DNA from: Edolisoma coerulescens
Lineage: Eukaryota; Chordata; Aves; Passeriformes; Campephagidae
Assembly (NCBI GenBank): GCA_013397115.1
Contig: VWZW01001657.1
Coordinates: 2,844,291 to 2,908,290 of the forward strand
Direction of reading: 5' to 3'
Length of the DNA stretch: 64,000 bases
The notes below the pieces were generated by a model that worked only from the letters and a program-made list of their open reading frames with translations, was not told where the DNA came from and ran no database searches. Positions 20,901 to 35,800 of the stretch are shown here, in pieces. Within the stretch, counting starts at the first letter, position 1, and every line of letters starts with the position of its first letter. Both the position numbers and the translations under genes were made by a program.

Positions 20901-23900
20901 CCAGTAAATAGTCTGAGTTATCTAAATTAAAATTCAAAATCATATATTGCAAAGGAAGTGGTGTTCTTTTTTTTTTTTAAGAGAGTTGGAAAACATTTGC
21001 AGTATTCTTCCTGTCATTACTATGCACATAATAATCATGTGAAGCAAATGATACTTCTTTTCATGCTGCTTGTTTTAAATAGCTTTTATTTCTCAAATTG
21101 CTCTTAAAAATAGACTAAGGGAGTGCTGTAAAAAGCAGTGGGCCATGGATCTGGTTTGAAGCCACTGACAGCCGGCAAAATCACTGGCCTGTTTTCTGTT
21201 CTGGCAGTAAGGATTCTGGACTGAGGCAGTGGCATGGAAAAGCAGTTCATATTGATTAAATATAACATGTAAGTTATGATTTAAAAACGTTCTTTGGGCT
21301 TAGGCACTTGGCAACCAGAAGCCCCAAACACCTTCATGGGGCTGCTGTAGCCACTTGGGCAGCAGCTTGAGAAGTGTCTTGCTCTAAGTTGCCAGACTTT
21401 GTGCTGGAGTGGCTGAAGCAAGTGCACATACTCCATCTGCTCTGCAGCCTGCTGTGTGTGGTTAGAAGATGCTTCAAGAGAGGGGCTGCAAATAGTGAGA
21501 GCACCAGGAACTTCTGAAATGCATTGCAGCTGTTCCCTTGTAGCTCTGGCAGAGATGAGATAGAGCATTAAGACTGGAGAGTAAAGATGCTACATCTTCT
21601 CTCCTAGATATCTGTTCTGCCTCTTCAGAGATAGTCATGCCTGAGACAAGGACACACAATTTTCTCGTGGATCGGTTTGGTAGCTGAAGGCACACATTGC
21701 TCCCACTGTCTGCATCTGTGCCAAGCTGAGAAGTGCTGGGAGTGCTGCAGGGGTGGGTGGTGAGCCTGCCATGGAAGCAGAGTGGATAGTTGCAGGAGTG
21801 GTATCTTCACCTCTTTTCTACTTAACCTGTGTCACATGTCCTTCAGAAATCTGTGTCTGTTTAATCCTCACTGCCACAGTCAGCACCTGCAGGGTTTAAT
21901 TACGTGCATTGGTCTCACCTGAGGCTCCTATCCATACTCCTTGCTCGAGGATGCAGGAGCCTCACTTAAGCTCAGGGCTGTGGTTCAGGAGGGACCGTGG
22001 TCGGCTTTCTTCCCTGCTTGGCCAGACTTGTTTATTGGATATCCTACATGGGCCTCTCGGACTTGCTGTGTGCCCTGGTTTGTCTGGTGATGACAGTGCA
22101 GCCCATGGCTGCCACCAGGCTGGCTCTGCTTCTGCTCTGGGGTGGTGGCTTTATTGGTGAGGTTCTGCCCTGCCTTTGCCAGGGTTGGCCTCAGCTTTTT
22201 TGTTACCTTCTGTGGAAAGAGAACTATGTATCTACTGGCACCCCATTCTCAAGACAGGTAAAGAAAGTAGTGCTGGCTTTTCACCCTTCACTGTGTGTTT
22301 TATGACTATAGCATCAGAATTAACATAAAGATTCTTAAAATTATTTTTTTCTGGTATTTCAGTTAAAAAATAAATTACTGTAACAGCTGGAAAGGTTTTT
22401 CCCTGCCCCTTTTTTTGTGTTTGTTGCCTTTTTGTAATAATTGTCTTGAGTTAGTTCATTAACATAATTGTACAGAAGTGCACATGAGAAAGAAAGGCAA
22501 ACAAAAGGGAAGAGGTGAAGCTTCCCAAGTAGATGTAAGATCCTATTGGAGATTTGCTTTCTCTGCTGTTACTCCTTTACTGATTCTCATTATATCAAAT
22601 ATGTCAGAGGGGAGAGTAAAGTTCTCTGAGATGGGTTTAAGTACAAGAGCTTGGGAATACAGGTGCAAGGCGAAGGAGACAATTCTTTAAGTCATTTGGA
22701 CTTGCCTTAGGGAAAGTATGTTCCTAATATTAAGTTCATGGTGGGCTCAGGAGAACTGTGTAATTCGGATTTCAAAGGCCTCATTTGCAAAGCTTGCAGA
22801 AATCCAGGTTCTTGAATGTGTTCATGCATCTAAATCCCACTCTCCTTAGTGTAAAGAACTTAGATGTCTAAACTTCACTAAAGAAGAAAGGTCATGGAGA
22901 CCAGAGGGGGAATCAGTTAGCCCCGACAGTGAATGATTTGTTTGAAACTCAGATTAAGCGAATTCCAAAGTTTCTTGTGACTTTTGCCTTACATTGCATT
23001 GTTCAGCTCTTAATCAGAAAAACTTTACAGGCCGAAAAGAAAGGGAGTGAGCTCTGCATTTCCTTGCTATAAATCAGTTGAGAGAAGGACACTTTGTCAG
23101 ACCAGGGAGACCTGTAAAACTTTTCATAAATACCAAAACCTGGAAAGGATTTAGGCGTTGCAATTACCTATTGATATTCTTACACTGATCTTAGTCAAAC
23201 ATCTGCTTTATGCTTTCTTCTCTCTTTATTTTCTTAATAATGAAGAATTATGTGGTAATAACAGGATATCTCCTTTTTCAAACTAGAAAACTTATTTCTG
23301 TACACTGTGTGAAATTGCCAGGTTGAGGAGACTGTCAGGGGTTTCTCCACCTTGACTGCAAAGATAATGCCCAAACCCCTGTTTTGGATAGGGATTGCAG
23401 TCTACTAGCTCTTTTTCTTTATTACTGCATTGGAATAATATGTAATCTGTATGCTGTCTGCATCTGATCTATATGCTTACTTATGTGATCTCTTTGAGCT
23501 ATTTTTGTGATGCATTGATTTTAAAAATAATCTTTTACCCCAAAAGTATTTATATAGAAATCACTCAGGAAAATCCTTTACTGTTTCACACTCCTTTCCC
23601 ACAGCCCTTGTTAAGAGCATCAGCAAACATTATGAATAGGACTGGTGTGTAGTTAGCTGCCCTAGAAGAAGAAGGTGTGGATGGGGTATGAAATCATGGA
23701 TCTGCAGTGTAAACTTAAAAATTAGCAGCAGTCCTGTAGTCTTCATGGTTATATCTTCTAAGCCAGTAATTTTCAGCCAGGTATTTTCTCCCACTTTGAG
23801 AAGATTCAGGACTGCTTTTCTAGGAAGAGTCACGTCAGCTGGATTTGGGACACAGGTTAATTTGTTGAACAGACAGGGAAAGCTGAGACTAGGCACTTGT

Positions 23901-26618
23901 GATGAATAATTAGCCTGTGAAAGTGTGTGTGTTTTTGTTAATCGCCCTGAGAGGAGCAGCCTGGGGACAATGTCAGTTTCCTTCAGAGAGAACTGTTAGA
24001 AATACTTGAGTCATTACAAGACAGTACAAAGTCATGCTTCATGTTTCAATATTTTAATTTTTTTTGCTTATGGACTGAATGTTTCCAATGGTTGTGTGGG
24101 CACTGCGCATTTGCTTTAGGCTTACTGATGATGAGCTTGTTGTTCCTGAATACTCTGGAATAACAGTTGGTGATCCCTCTAAGCTGAGACTTGATGTGAT
24201 GGAAATACATGGTATTTGACTTTTTTTGTTAAGAAAAAAATATTAGGAAGTCAATCACTTGCACTTGGAAGCTTTTTTTTCTTTTTAAAAAAATCAAATT
24301 TTTGATAAATCCCAAATGAGTGCAACTTGATACACTAATTGAGAGCTCAGGAGCTCTCAGTGGTTGAAAACAGTTTGCTAAAAGCTGTACCTGGGGATCT
24401 TTGGCACTGTGCTTGGCTGATGAGCCCAAAGAGATGGTGTGAGCAAGTAATTTTCATTTGATAGATCATGTAGGACTTGGAGATAAGCAAAAATGCACAG
24501 AAAAGATTGTTGGGAGGAAAAAAAAATAACTTGCAGACATTATTCCTGCTACAACCTCCAGAAGCAAGGTGATACCTGGTCATGGGGATTTGCCTTGGCT
24601 GGGTTTGTGTCTTTTTAAAGAAGAAATAGTTTGTCCTGTTATCTGTGTCTTTTAAGAAAAGAGGGCCTGCTAATTCCTAATGTGATTTACCAAATGAGTT
24701 AAGTAGTTCAGGTATTAGTTTAAACAATCAAGAGTTAAATATCTTTTTCTAAACCATAGGTTTACAGTGCAGCAGTTTGCAAGTCAGTCAGTATCCATGT
24801 TGTTGTGCCAGCTCTGTGGTTAGAGCTCATCTCAGAATATGAAGCATCAGGATATTTCAGTTCAATGCAGAACTACATTCTTCTTTTTAAAAGCTGTTTC
24901 AGGAGAAAAATGGACTGGCATTCACAAAGGCAGAGCTGTGATTAAAGAACAGGCTGCTTCCCTGATGGCCCCTTTTGGTTTTAGCGGAGATCTTCACATA
25001 ACCTAATGAAGTGAATTTTGTTCTTGCAGTGGGAAACCATAGCAACCTGCCACTTTAGAATTCACAGTATATAATCTGTCTGTCCTTCAGATAGTATTTT
25101 GCAGTTCAGAAATAGTCATCGTTTCCTAACGTGTGAATGTAAAATGTCAGACAAATGTAGCTGGAGTGACAGTGTTGTCTCTGAGGTAAACATGAGCCCT
25201 GTTGTGCTGATTGTCTGGTGCTGCACATTTGGCAAGTGGGTCCCAGAGGAGGGCAAAGGAAGTCTATTTTTTCATTTTTAATATATAGGTTAGAGAGGTG
25301 CTGTGAAATTTGGTAATTGAAAGAGATGCTGCAGTCCCCCAGTGTAACTCTTACTTTGCCCTCCAACCTGTATATGCCCCTACTTATTTTTGTCATAGTT
25401 TTCCTTAATTATGGTATATAGAGTTACAGGTTTTTTGGTCAGTGGTCTCTGATACCACTTGGAGGCTCAAACAGCCCTAGAAGTACTCTGTAATCATGTA
25501 GGGGGGGTCAGCACCCTGCGACCTGCTCGCAGCTGGCCAAAGCTGCCGGCTCTCTGTTGAAAACGTGGAAAACATTCTTCCTTGGTCAAATAAATAAATG
25601 CCTGTGAGCAGCCTCACTGACTTCTGCCTGTGTCACCTTCCCACTACAAGACCTGAAACAGCTGAGACAAGTAATTTCTGCAGAAACCAGCACTGATTAC
25701 TGAACACTTAAAATTTAGCTTGTGAGCCTCAGAATTTGCTGCCAGTTTTAGGGACTGGGCTACCAGTCTGAGAAGGGATGACTTAGTGGGGTTTTTTTTT
25801 TGTGAAAAGGGCCAAATGAGTAGTGCATTGAAGGAATAAATAGGCAAATATTTAATGATACTGCTAGGGATTGATTTAGACTAAACAGCTAACTAAATAT
25901 TTTCCTTAAAAATATTATCATGACTCCAGCTTCTGTAGGGAGAGTTTAAAAATCAACTTAAATGGCACAAAATGCTCTTTATGAATATATGTTTTGTAGA
26001 ATAGATGTATTTCAAATAGCTTTTTTGCTATAAATCAAATATTAACAGTCAAAAATACTGTTTAAGGTGCTAAATTATTTTGATAGGGCTGTGATTTACT
26101 TAAGAGGAGAGCAAAATAATGTTTCATTAGTGGTGGTTGCTTTTTTGTTTGTTTGGTTGGGTTTTCTCTGTTTCTGTGTCATAGTGGGTCAAAGCTATGA
26201 GATTCCTTCTGCTCCTTTAAACTGATCTGGCTCCTTATGGTTTGTGACACATTGATTCAGTTTAAATTATGGTTAATCAAATTTTTCCTGCCACAACTCC
26301 ATTTCCCTGCCTTTTTGGAAATCATATCTGTTCAATAGCAGTTTTTGTCCTTCTGCCCCCTTTAAGTTGGTTTTTCATCCACCTTTCAGTAGCTATGCCT
26401 TTATGAATAGCAGTGGAGCACATTTAAGCTATTCCCATTGTTGCTATTTTTTGTTCTATTGCCTCTTTCTATTTGATCTGAATCCCAGTTGTTTTCAGCT
26501 TTTGATTTTTTTGCACTGCATATTTGGTGTTTGTATTTGTATGTAGATTGATTCGGCACTGAAATCACTTGCTATCACTTGTGTGGAAGCAAATGCTGTG
26601 GGTTTCTTGGTTTGGTGA

Positions 26619-26645
26619 TTTTTTTGTTTGTTTGTTTGTTTGCCC
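26619..26645. repeat. (TTTG)n simple repeat
   Basis: A T-run is followed by about five TTTG units. Confidence 0.85.
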
Positions 26646-29600
26646 AGGTGTACTAGCAGGTTTTTCTCCTTGTCTTGCTTGGGGATCTAAAAGGAATTCC
26701 TTTGTTGAGAGACGACACTTACAGTTGAAGGAAAATGTAAATGACAGTATGTATTCTTATATCTGTAGTATCAAAACTGATGATACAAACAATTGTGTGG
26801 AAAATTAAAAGTCTTTCCCAGTAGAACGTGAGATTCAGTCTTCTCCCGGATGAGGGCAGTGGTCGCTCACAGATTGCACAGTCCCTGCTCATGTTTAATG
26901 CAACACTCATTACAGACTGTGAGATTTGGTGTATTTATATTAGGAGTCTCAGCGAATGTGTTGTGGAATTACTTTTATAAATTCAGGGCTGAGAAATACG
27001 AGAAAAGAATGTGAAAGGGAGATATTTTTATATAGAGGACTTTGAACTTAACCTCCCCCTACAAGGATTTTTGAGTTTTGAAGAAAGTCAGGACAACTTG
27101 CTGAAGGGAATAAGATGCATTCACTTGACAAATAGTTTGCAAATCTATATCTGAAGTTTTCTAGATTTTCAAAAGATCAAATTTTGCAATTTTTGCTGAA
27201 GGATTATTTTCCATACACAGTGTTTCATTTTACCATTAAGTTCGGTACCCACCAAATCTATTTACATGCACTTAAATCTTGTACTTTTAATTACTACATC
27301 CTCGTGTGGCTGCTTCGCAGTAGCAGTTATGGAAGTTTTAGATGAGTAACATCCCCTCCCTTTGCCTTAACATAAGATCCATCGTGTTTTTTTTAATTGG
27401 CTTTCAGTATTGAGTAATATAAATGGATTTGAGAGCGAACAATGTATGTTGTTGCAGGTGTTTGAATGGGTGTTGTCGTATTTTGAAGTGTGACTTCTCT
27501 ATCAATTGAGGACTTTTTGATATGGCATTTTGTTGTAAAGTTTTTGGGGCAGTTAATGTAGCAGTGAAGATAAGATTGTAACTAGACAGACAGCTTGCTG
27601 AGGTGGCACAAGAACTGGATTGAATAATAGAATTAATGATATAATTGGGTATTATGGTTTTGAGAATCTGCTGATAGTATGTCCAGTCTGCTTTTGTTTG
27701 TTCTCTGTGTCTGCTCAGCTTTACATAAGCTTGTGCTCCAGTGAGTCTGGTGACTCTGCAGTCATAAGCCAATAGTGGTGCAGAACAGTGAGCTGAGGTC
27801 TCTCTGCAGAAGATTTGGCAGATTATAAATGAAGTGAAAGAGTAACTCCATGCAAGCACAACTGCTGCTGCCTGTTGAATGGTGGGATGTTTGTATTTAT
27901 GTGCTTGCTACCACCACTGTATATGATGAGTGTTTCCTGAAGGCTGTGCTAGAGCAATGTGAAAGATGGATATCTAATCCCTGGTTGATGAAAAGTGGTA
28001 GAGTCACTGGCTTTGAGGTGACAGGGAGCAGATCCACAGTTCAGTTCTGAGTGTTAACTGCTAGGCAGAGCTTTGATTTTAAGCTGAAGAACTAGCGTAT
28101 TGGCTCTGCTTGCACATAATTTTAACTATAATTTAAGAAATTTATCCAGCTAAATTTTTTTTGTTGGATTTATCTACTAGTATGCCAGTGGAGTCTTGTA
28201 CCATAGAATAATGCTTCCTGCTTTCTACACCTGGTTAGCAATGGCATGGATGGACCTTGGAGGTGGGAACCTAAACTCAATCTGTATAAAAACATAATCA
28301 TGTTTTCAAAGTGTGTAGGCAGCAAATTTCTGATGAAATGAGGAAAACATTGGAGGAGTAAGTCTTTATGTAGTCCAAGGGGTAACTACAGGCTAAATGT
28401 GCTGTGTTGTGTGGCCCCTGCCTTCTCAATGTGCAAAAGGAGCAAGTGGCACTTTCCAACTAACTTTGCACTTTTGTGTGGGAATTTGTTCATAGTACAA
28501 ATATACCTTGTATATGAAGGTACCATTTTGGCACCTGCATGTCTTCAGGCACTCTGCAGATGTTCTCTGTAAGAAATGTGTAGGTTAAAGCATCCTTCCT
28601 GGTCACTTCTTGTGCCTCCAGTAATGGGGTCCATGAGGGACTGGCTCCTTCCTTTGAGGCTACTGGTACATGCATGGTTAGAACAGAGTGGCCAGTGACA
28701 GGAGTTCGGGAATCTTTTTTTAGAAAGTGGACAGGGAAAACACCCTTCTCCTGTTTTGCTGAGCTTTGTGGCTGCCTGGAGAACCTGTGCTTCATTAAGC
28801 ACACAGTTGTAAATTGTCAAGCCACCTGAAACAAAACCAATATTGATTAGTTAAATATTTATGGACTCCTGGCTGACTGTTTATAATGCTGTAACATAGC
28901 ATGGTTTTCAGGTTAAAGCTGTGAAATAAAATTTATTCTGATCTTGGTTTGGGAAGCCCTTCCCTAGGAGGTATTTGCACTTGGTTGGCTGCTGATCTGA
29001 ATCTAGCACGAGTCTGGGTCCAAGGAACTGCAGAAGCATGGAGAATTATGGTAGCATTCTGTTTGCAAACCTTCTATTTAACATTTATTGTGAGGTCTGT
29101 GAATATGTGGAATGTCCAGGAAGCCTAGTGCCATGCTTCATGTGCACTGGGGGTCTGTGGGAGGGAAGCCTGCATTTTGGAGCTTCGGCAGGTTATCTGT
29201 GTGCTGAGGTCTCAGAGACAAGGGGCAATGCCCTTTATTTTGGGTACTCTTCATTACCTCTGGGAAGCACAATTTGCAAACTAAGTCTGTTTGTCAAAAT
29301 GCCTGCTTTGAATAAAGAGAGTTTTCCATAAGGTTAAATTTCCTTGTTGTTATCTATCTTGACAAAATTGCTGTTGCTTCTATCAGTTTCTTAGGTGTCA
29401 CTTCTCCCTTTTTGATTTGTTCCTTGCTTCCTGTAAATGAGCTTATACATTATGCATCCAGAAGCTATTTTTCTGGTATTCCTCTACAGAATAACTTAAA
29501 ATATACGGCAATCAATTCTGCTCAGAAAAACTGTCATACTTGTGTTCCCAGACTTCTTGGAAGGTTAAAACCCTGTAGCTGACTCAAAGGTGATAGCATT

Positions 29601-31680
29601 CACTGTAATGGATTGCACAGAAAATCAATAGGAAAGAATTACTGTTTGAAAATGTTATTACAAGCTAATGTCAGATTTAAAAATATATATCAATAAGGCT
29701 TGTTTTGGCTGGTGACATGAGAATGTGTGGTTTATGCAGTTGCTCCGTATGCAGTTTCATTTTTCTTTCAGGGTAATGAGCATCTTTGCACGTCAGTGTT
29801 TCATGCCTTTCTTTTTCTTACATCTGATTTGATTTAATTGTAACGTGGACCTTTTTTCAGACTGACAGAGGAAGACCTATAAAGACTGTCTTCATAATCA
29901 TCGCTGTGAGGTAAAGACCTGCAGCATGTCAGATGTTTGTTTTTCTTCCTTTCAATGCTCACTTACTGAGTGTCTCAGTTCTTACTGAGGAAAATAATTT
30001 AAGGAAGATATGAATTACCAATTACTGCTTTGTTTATCCCAGTAGATAAACAGATAAAATATGTTTCTTGCTTGTCTTGTAAAAAAAAAATATGATTTTG
30101 TTAGGAAGTAATTTAGAATTTTAAGCAGAAATCAAAGGAATATCAACAACTACCTCCATAAATTTGGCATTAACAACTAATGTCTTGATTTACCTAAGAA
30201 AAGAATAAGTTGGAAAACTGGCTAATAGAAGTAATCTGAGTGTTTTTAATGTGAGCCACAGACAATGTAACCTGTAATTTCTAAGGTCCTGTGGTGCTAA
30301 ATTTCGCTGTCTGGCAGGACTAGATAGTCAGGATGGTGTACTGTTAATTGCTTCAAGATTTCTTTTCAACCTCTTGCCTACATTTGTGATTTCCTGTGCT
30401 TGCTATGCTGTTAAATCTTCATGGACCCGTGTGCCTCAATCAAGAGCTGCTTTGCATTGTTGTGAAGGCCCATCCTGCTGCTGGGAATGTGTAACTAATT
30501 TCTGCTCTGCCAAAGATTTTCAGCTCTACCTTTTTATTTCCTTTAACCCTGAGCGTTACCCAAAATCTACATTACTGGTTCTCTGCTAAGCAGCAGTCTG
30601 TCCAAGTGCTAATGGCACAATTTGTAACCAGGCCATAGATAATGAAGAATTTACTGAAGGAAACCATTTTGGGCACTTGTATTCAGTTCTTCCCTGTGCA
30701 TAGAAAGGATCCAGCCAGGAGCTATGATCCTGATGTCTGCAGTCCCACCCTTCTAATTGTACCTGTAGTCATCACTGCACCAGGCATTGACTAGACATAA
30801 TGCAAGAACTCCCAGCTTTAATAGCTGGTAACCAGTCAAAGCTTAACTATGAGTGAAGGGGAAATGGCAGCTTTTTTGGTGAATCCCTAAATCCTCATTC
30901 AGTATCTTTCATCAGAAGCATGCTTTACTTCTCTTTTTATTTTTGTCACTCTCATTTGGAACATCTCTGAGATAGCACTGAAAGCCAGTAGATTTCATAA
31001 AGTACTCCAGATTGGTTCTAAACTCTAATTCATCATGGTGTTTACTTAGTAATTAAAAAAGCTATTCTTGATGGGCAGGTAAAAAGGATTTCAAAAGGAA
31101 GATACAGATTTTATTTATTTAATATATTTAAAAATAAAACTCTTTGAACAGAGAACTACTGATCTGTTGAGAAAATCTCAAGTATTTTCTCCATGTAATA
31201 GAAATGGCATATTTACAACAGGTAGTTATTGGAACTACTTTTCCCCAATAGGTCTGGAGAACTGAACTCCCTGCATATCCTCCCAAGCCTTACAAATTGT
31301 GTTTTGTAATTAAACACTTAAGAAACAGGAAAAAAATGCTTTTTATAGTGCCTACCATGTTCTAGATGGCCTCCTGCATGCTTTCACATAACTTCTCATG
31401 TATTAAAAATAGCATTTTAAGCATAAAACTGACACACTGTTCAATGTCTTGTGGATATATGCAAACAAAATATTGCGGAAGTACATTTTAAGTACCTAAG
31501 TGACTTGGGCTTTAATGGGAACAAGAATTTCGATAGAAGACAGCCATCTTTGGCTGGAGAAGAAAATGTAAGTTCTGGCTTATTATACCTATAAACCAGG
31601 AAAAAAGAAAAGGTTTTACTGCAAGTCATGCAGAACTGCATTGGCTTTTAAGGTATGTTGAAATTCCCACATCCTCATTC

Positions 31681-31750
31681 ATAATGTTTCAGTTTATAGA
31701 ATGCTTCAGTTTATAGTTTACAGTTTACTGAATGCTTCAGTTTATGGAGA
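31681..31750. repeat. Short interrupted direct repeat
   Basis: GAATGCTTCAGTTTAT occurs twice within 65 bp, with related CAGTTTA words before and between. It is a small local tandem expansion. Confidence 0.8.
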
Positions 31751-32799
31751 AGAACTTAACTGGATGCATACTTATTTCTGAAACATTCTGCAAGTCTGTG
31801 GCCTGTGCTTAGTTTTCTTGACTGATTTGTTGAAGTTGTCTGTCACCATCCTTCTCAGGGCTGCCTTTCTTGTTAAAGTAGTTTTATGCTTTTGTGACTT
31901 CCCGTGAGGTGATGATGTGACCATAATTGTTTTGCATGCAGAGGACTTGCTCTTCCAGATGTGTTGCTGAGCATTCATGATGACAGCTGGAGTCAACACA
32001 CATCCAGCCTGTCTGAAACTTAAGCCCCGAGGCCCAATCAACCTTTTGCTGAAATCAGTGAAGAGGCTGGCAGCAGTGGGAGCTGGACTGAGGACAAAAA
32101 GTCTTTTGAGGCTGAAGTCAGAATGGGAATATCATGAAATACTGGGCTCCTGCTGAGCTCCAGTGCTGGCTGTTGTCCAGTGCTGGCTGGTCTGTGCTCT
32201 GTGCCTCTATTGCTTGGCTTTGTTTCTGTGAACAATCATTTTAGCACTTTGAAACGTAACATTTTGAAAGCTCCTTCTGGCACAAGCTCTGTAATTGTGT
32301 GAGTGGCCATGTTTTGTTTGTGCCTGTTTAAAGATGTTCTGGGAAAAACGATAAAACTCAAGGGTACTGTTTCTTGGTTCAGATACTGTGGACTTTTTAG
32401 GATTTGTCCTGAGACACAGAAGCAGGCAGGGCCTTGCTCTAGAGTAAGTGAACATAAAATCACACAGAGACTGTTTTGCACTTGTTCCCCTTCACAGTTA
32501 TTGCAAATCTCTCTTTAATGTGCTGTTCAACACAGTGTGTCTGAGCCAGGACTTCTGGTCAGTGTTCAAAAGGGTAATTGCAGGAGATGAGCCTGAGAGA
32601 CTTGCAGTACTCTTGGGCAAACCCTTGAGTGGATGAATAATACTCTTACACCTCTTTTGAATGCAAGGAGCAGGGCAGGGGTTTTCAATGCAGCAGTAAA
32701 CATTGCAGTGTAACTTTTAGGGCTTTTTGTATGGAAAACAGCTCCTGTTTCATGCCTTGCAAGCTGAGTTGCAATGGGACCTTTGTCACTTGTAGGCAC

Positions 32800-32875
32800 A
32801 AGGGGTTTTTTTGGTTTTGGGGTTTGGTTTTTTTTGTTTTTGTTTTTTGGTTTTGTTTGTTTTATGCTTTGTTTT
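32800..32875. repeat. T/G low-complexity tract
   Basis: About 75 bp of almost pure T and G with GGTTTT and GTTTTT words. It may be a degraded simple repeat. Confidence 0.85.
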
Positions 32876-35800
32876 CATGAATTAGTGTTTCACTACAGCC
32901 TGGACACTTCCATAGCCCCAAACTATCAAATATTTATAACTTAGAATGATAAATGAAGTGATGTTTGGCAAGTCTGAATGGATGGTATGTTTTCATTCCT
33001 TCCGCTTATTTAGTGATGTTCAAGCTCCTAAATCTAAGTTTCTTGACAGTTTTGTCAGCTATCAAAAAGAAATCTTACTTTTTGTCTATAAACCCAACAG
33101 GTGCCAGGCTCTTGTTTCTCACTCTTTCATGTGAACATGCTTTATGCTCAAATGTGTGGCTGAATTGAGGCACCTGTGTGAAGGGGTGTTAGTGAGTCTT
33201 GAACTGCCTGAGTGAACCAGGGGCATTCTTACTGAAGCTACATGGAAGAGAAAGAGAACAAAATAATCTGCCTCTGTGAACCCAAATGCTTAACTGGTGA
33301 ATGAGAGCTGATTAAGATATTTTTGTCAAACTGCTTTTCTTAGGAAAGGCCACTTTCAACAAAAGTTTGGTTTGAAAAGGTTGAGATGTTGCTTCTGGTC
33401 AGAACTTGGAGGTTGGGCCCCAACCATCAGCAGCCCATATTCCCTACTCCTGTACTTACAGTTATGGAGAACTTGGCTTGAAGCCTTGGCTATTTGGACA
33501 TTTCTGAAGCAGAGATTGAAATGGGTCTTGTCTACGATGATAAACCAGAGGAATGCACTAATACTGGGTCCTTTTGGATCTTCGGAACCAAATTCCTTTC
33601 CTGTTTTTTAAAGGTCTCATCTTCAATGATACCGAGTCTATGCTGGCCTAAAACAGATGTGAAAAACCTTACCCCTTGACTACTGTATTATGTGTGAATA
33701 TCAAGAGATGTTAAACAGTCCTGCCTCATGTAATATGAGTCGCTAGTGATGGATCCTTCCCTGGAGTACCAGAGGAAGTCTGGAAGATGTATTGTCACTG
33801 CTCTTTTCTATTTTTCTCTCTTTCTGATAAGCTTCTTGATTACCAGAAGCAAGCATAAGTAAGAATTAGTGCTGCTTTAAAGCATTAAACCCCATTCATC
33901 TCTCTTCTAAGTCTGGTTGTGTACCCCAGCTAGATGAGGGTTCCCCCAACATTAAAGGTGTTGCTTGTGCATTCTTCTTTGTCAGGTTTGCCTCTGGATT
34001 TCGTGGAATTCAGTGACCTTAGGGACAATTTGCAAAATAAATATTGTTTGTTTAGGAGCTTATCTAATGCTTGCTGAAGGGCTCTGTCCTCTTAAAGGTG
34101 CTTGAATTATTTGTTCTGCTTTGTTCAGCATTTTGCACAATCTGGAAGCTGAGTAAAGCTCTTAGAGGAAATTGCCATACAAATGGCAAAGTCACTGAGA
34201 TGAGAGAGGATAACAAAGAGTAGTGGAATGTGGGGTGTGGATGGGGGAAGCATTAAAATAATATTCTTAGTACTCAGTGGTACTGCAGCTCAACTGAGAT
34301 AGAATAAGTGTTTATGTGGGCTGCACATATCATAGTCAAATATCCTGATTTAAATGGTGTTTGTGATGTAACTGTAGGTTGATCAAATTCTGTTTTGAGG
34401 TTGCAGTGGTCTATAAAATGTTCATGTAGCTCCTGAACTGACCATCATGAGTCCTTGGATCGTAAAATCTCTACTTGTCTGTATCGTTTCTTGACTATGT
34501 AGTAGGTCTTAATTTTCAGACATATTACCCTGCAATATTTTGAACTTTCCCCCAGTTCATCTAATCAATGTCCTTCCAATCTACAGAAAAAGGAGTTTTT
34601 AGTGTGCTGGTTTCCTCTGTTTGACATTGGAGTCGTTAATAAATTAGACCAGTATTTCAGATACTGTATAGTAAGATAAATAAATTATTTTAAGCATTCC
34701 AACAGTTTCTGCTTATAAATCAGACTATGATGCCAAGTGGCATCTTGTGTCATTTGCTGCCAGATATCATTTTGCCTCACAGAATTTGAATCCAATCAAG
34801 TGGTGTGAAAGCAAAATTAAAAATCAGCCTACTGCTGTTACTTGGAAGCTTTCAAGTGCACTTGGAAAACTGAGATCAATGGAAACCTTTACTGAAATAT
34901 CAAATTAAAAATAGGGATTATCGCAATTTAAAATTTAAATCTTAATTTAAAAACTAATTTAAAATCAACTATCTGCAGCAAGGATTCCTGTTCCATGGAG
35001 GACTTGCAAAGTTCAGTTCACATGGTTTCTGGTGAAGTTTTTGCGCTTGGGTTTTTGAAAAATGGGAATGATTATGGAATAGTCTTCCATGTTTATAAAT
35101 ACAGTAATACAGGTTGGAGAGCTGGGTACAATTTCAACCTGTTTTCTTCCTTTACAGGTAAATCCAGGTGAAAAGATTAAACTCCTTTAGAAATACTACC
35201 TCCCCAAATTAACTTTCATTAGGTAATGACAAATATTCTATTGGTGCATATACATAAAACAATTCTGTACCTAATGGTATCACATTCCGATAAAATCCTT
35301 TGTGTGGGAACAAAAATATTTCTGTAAGGTACAGATATCTATAAACTGGTGAATCTAACTGAGGTTACTCTGGCGCATGTCTCCACCTGGGCATCCAAGT
35401 GAAACTTGAGAGGTGTGTAACTCTGTGAGCAGTAACCATTGCTGTCACGCTGTGCAGAAGAGAACAATGTCTTAGTTTCGTATAGGAGTTGGTGAGTTTA
35501 ACAGTTAAGCATGTGCCAGAGGGGTTGGAGAGTTTGCCTTTTGGGCTGGGCAGGCAGGGGGAAAATGTGAGTTTCCTGTGAAATGAGTTTTCTTCTGCTG
35601 CATGGGAAGTGTAACCCTTGATGCTCGTTCTGTTTGATCAGTGCTGCTGATGTGTGGAGGTATCAGACCTCAGTGTTGAAAGCAGAGGAGTTCTCAGCAA
35701 AATCAAAAATGGTGTTCAGTTCAGTCCATGTTAGGAAAATGTTGTCTTTTCCAGGAGGACAGAATTCCTTATGGAAGGGAGATTCTCTTGAAAAAAACTA

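Noticed and set aside
21997..22305. Plus-strand open frame of 102 codons with a hydrophobic, membrane-like product
   Set aside because: T- and TG-rich DNA gives leucine/cysteine-rich translations by chance; no start context or conserved motif was found.
28490..28820. Minus-strand open frames of 91 and 104 codons overlapping each other
   Set aside because: No recognisable family; overlapping frames in the same stretch point to chance.
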